Source: Desmospora profundinema (GTDB lineage: Bacteria > Bacillota > Bacilli > Thermoactinomycetales > DSM-45169). From it: 64,000 nt of DNA. The notes under the pieces are model-generated. The model had not been told where the DNA came from and made no database searches. It saw only the letters and a program-made list of their open reading frames with translations. The DNA lies in assembly GCF_031454155.1 (NCBI RefSeq), contig NZ_JAVDQG010000002.1, forward strand, positions 434,001 through 498,000, in the 5' to 3' direction. Positions 62,127-64,000 of the stretch are shown here, one piece after another. How positions within the stretch are numbered: position 1 is the first letter of the stretch; the number at the start of each line of letters is the position of its first letter. The translations under genes and the position numbers were made by a program.

Positions 62127-64000
62127 TTATTCTTTCATGTATCGTTCCGCATATAGCTGGATCATTTTTTCAGCGATGGGCCCTGCCGCAACCCCGCCAT
62201 ACCCTCCTTCGGGAACGATGACAGCCACTGCGATCTCCGGATTATTGGCGGGAGCATACGCGATAAAAACCGCATTTTGCACCCGTCCGACCTGAGGGAT
62301 ATCCTGCTCCGAAGTACCCGTCTTTGCTGCCACCGAAAAGGGAAGGCCATGGAACAGATGCGAAGCTGTCCCCCCGGGTTGGGTAACCGCCACCATTCCT
62401 TCTTTTACGGTTTGGAAATGACGGGGGTCGATGTCTGATTTATTCAAACCCTCCGGCTTCACTTCCTTTATTACTTTTCCGTCGGAAGCAATCACCTTTT
62501 CCACGAGCTGGGGACGCATCCGCTTCCCCTCATTGGCCAATGTAGCGGTAAACTGGGCCAACTGTATCGTGGTGTAACGCTGTGCCTGTCCAAATGAACT
62601 TAAAACCATGGCTCCCAATCCGGAGTTTCGGTCGGCGATGGCCAGATAATCTTCGGTACCGTCTTGTTCCCCCTTCAAGGGAACTCCTGTAGGCACACCC
62701 AAACCGAACTGATGGGTATAATCCTGGAATTTGTCGATACTCTCTTTTCCTTCATTCCGGTACCAACGGCTGAACGCCCATGCGTAATAAGTATTAGCCG
62801 ATTTGGCAAGCGCCTTCTTCGCATCCAGCACTCCATAGTTATTTCCCCCGGAGTTGCCGACAGGCGGCGTTGCCGGTGCATAATAAAAGGTTCCGGGATC
62901 GCGAAAAGTCGTATAAGGACTGATCAAACCTTCATTTAGAGCGATCAAGGTAGTCATGGGCTTAAAGGTGGAGCCCGGAGGCAGTACCGACATCGGGTGC
63001 CGTTGGTACTCCTGTTCCGGATCGGCTGCCTGTCTGGCATCATAAGGGGCTTCCATAATGGTGCCGTTTCTCAACGTGTATGTCAGATCCTGAAAGTCTT
63101 CCGCAGTGACGGAACCGTTCCAGATATTCGGATCATAATCCGGATGGCTTACCATTGTCCGCACTTTTCCAGTCTTCACTTCCAGCGCCACCGCATACGC
63201 ATTTTTGGCGTGAGGCGCACGGTGGCGACCGGGAGCCTGGGTCCGCAACCATTGGAGTTGCTTCTCTATGAACGCCTCCGTCTCCGCTTGCATGGTTTCA
63301 TCCAAGGTGAGGACCAAGTCATTTCCCGGCTTCGGTTTCACTTCTTTGATCACGTCTTCCACTTTACCGGTGGAATTAACCCTGACGAGACGATATCCAT
63401 GCTTGCCGCGCAGCTCATCCTGGTAACTGTATTCCACCCCGTCCATCCCCACTTGCTCCCAATCCAGGTATCCGCCCCCACCCTCTTCTTCCGCCGCCTT
63501 TATGTATTTCTGCAAGGAGGCTTTGGCACCGGCAAACGGGCGAACATAACCAATCGTCTGAACGGCAAAAGGTTCCTCCCTGTATTGGCGCAAGGGTTCC
63601 AGAAACACATTCACTCCTTTGAAATCGGAAGGGTGTTCCGACAATTGCACCACTTCTTCTTCTGTCAAACGGTCCTTTATTTTTTTCGGATAATAGGGAG
63701 GCTGCTTTCGCGGAACCGTATTCCCTTCCAGATCCAACCCCACATCCATGCCCTCCAGCACTTCTTCCGCAGGGAGATCCAAGGTTTTGGACAGATTCCG
63801 GGCCGTTTCCAGTTTCTCTTCTCTTGATTCGTCCGTCTCCAAGTAAATCGCGGTAAACAATGATTCGTTGTCCACCAACAACTGTCCATCGGTATCAAAA
63901 ATCTTTCCGCGGGGAGCAACCACGGGAATCTGTTTAAAATTGTTCTCGGCCGCCATTTTATGATATTTTTCTCCCCCGCCCAACTGCACCCAGCTCAGGC
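62127..64000 (-). CDS. Class B penicillin-binding protein (transpeptidase), 5' end beyond window
   Basis: About 624 residues are visible; the frame stays open to the window edge, so the N-terminal anchor is missing. PRGKIFDTDGQLL begins the dimerisation domain. The transpeptidase domain has STFK (SxxK nucleophile) in PPGSTFKPMTT, SANTYY (SxN) and KTGTSEQ (KTG). No PASTA repeats, so it resembles PbpA/PbpH elongation-type enzymes more than SpoVD. It cross-links peptidoglycan on the outer face. Convergent with the SASP gene. Confidence 0.93.
   Translation of the reverse strand, partial: LSWVQLGGGEKYHKMAAENNFKQIPVVAPRGKIFDTDGQLLVDNESLFTAIYLETDESREEKLETARNLSKTLDLPAEEVLEGMDVGLDLEGNTVPRKQPPYYPKKIKDRLTEEEVVQLSEHPSDFKGVNVFLEPLRQYREEPFAVQTIGYVRPFAGAKASLQKYIKAAEEEGGGGYLDWEQVGMDGVEYSYQDELRGKHGYRLVRVNSTGKVEDVIKEVKPKPGNDLVLTLDETMQAETEAFIEKQLQWLRTQAPGRHRAPHAKNAYAVALEVKTGKVRTMVSHPDYDPNIWNGSVTAEDFQDLTYTLRNGTIMEAPYDARQAADPEQEYQRHPMSVLPPGSTFKPMTTLIALNEGLISPYTTFRDPGTFYYAPATPPVGNSGGNNYGVLDAKKALAKSANTYYAWAFSRWYRNEGKESIDKFQDYTHQFGLGVPTGVPLKGEQDGTEDYLAIADRNSGLGAMVLSSFGQAQRYTTIQLAQFTATLANEGKRMRPQLVEKVIASDGKVIKEVKPEGLNKSDIDPRHFQTVKEGMVAVTQPGGTASHLFHGLPFSVAAKTGTSEQDIPQVGRVQNAVFIAYAPANNPEIAVAVIVPEGGYGGVAAGPIAEKMIQLYAERYMKE

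Noticed and set aside
1-64000. tRNA or rRNA genes
   Set aside because: No cloverleaf with the TTCGAATCC-type T-arm or rRNA core sequence was noticed; a tRNAscan run would be decisive.

Overview
The window reads as chromosomal DNA of an endospore-forming, moderately GC-rich Firmicute. The gene content (a gerK-type germination operon, a gamma-type SASP, T-box leaders, CymR, HemZ, AddAB) and the protein sequences suggest the Thermoactinomycetaceae or a close relative; that family placement is inference, because no rRNA or tRNA gene is present. Most genes lie on the minus strand. The left 38 kb keeps the order of the Bacillus subtilis alaS-recD2-cymR-iscS-rarA-6S-aspS-hisS-dtd-relA region, with extra genes inserted and mnmA and tcdA missing from their usual places.

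1-12.6 kb: alaS (3' end outside the window) behind an alanine T-box, a YrrI-type AI-2E family membrane protein, two small proteins, a YrrD-like PRC-barrel protein and recD2. A plus-strand ArsR-like regulator, clpP and an SDR-family gene follow, then cymR-iscS and a YczE-like membrane protein that overlaps cymR. 12.6-24 kb: rarA, a HAD-type nucleotidase, the gerKA-gerKC-gerKB operon, 6S RNA, then hisS-aspS behind a histidine T-box. 24-38 kb: a GlpQ-like secreted phosphodiesterase, a CPA2 antiporter, hemZ, a methyltransferase, a YjiH-like protein, transketolase, and relA-dtd.

38-50 kb is a DNA-end-processing block: addB-addA (4-bp overlap) and yhaO-yhaN (SbcD/SbcC-like, 4-bp overlap), separated by a truncated haemoglobin. 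With recD2 and rarA, six recombination or replication-repair genes fall in one window. 50-64 kb: greA, a CPBP protease, a 2-hydroxyacid dehydrogenase, a DUF2339 membrane protein, tatA and the Tat-exported phosphatase phoX, an MFS transporter, a rhomboid protease, psd, an SASP gene and the 3' part of a class B penicillin-binding protein.

The least expected feature is a family of short dispersed intergenic elements with no coding capacity. Copies lie near 3.9, 8.5, 12.7, 24.6, 28.35, 52.35 and 57.2 kb. Most have MITE-like inverted ends. Several share a core around GCGAGACTTGTGCT, flanked by arms whose sequence differs between copies yet stays self-complementary within a copy. One copy separates phoX from tatA. 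A second candidate novelty is a nested stem-loop at 28149-28235 that matches no riboswitch I recognise. No transposase, CRISPR array, prophage or tRNA gene was seen.
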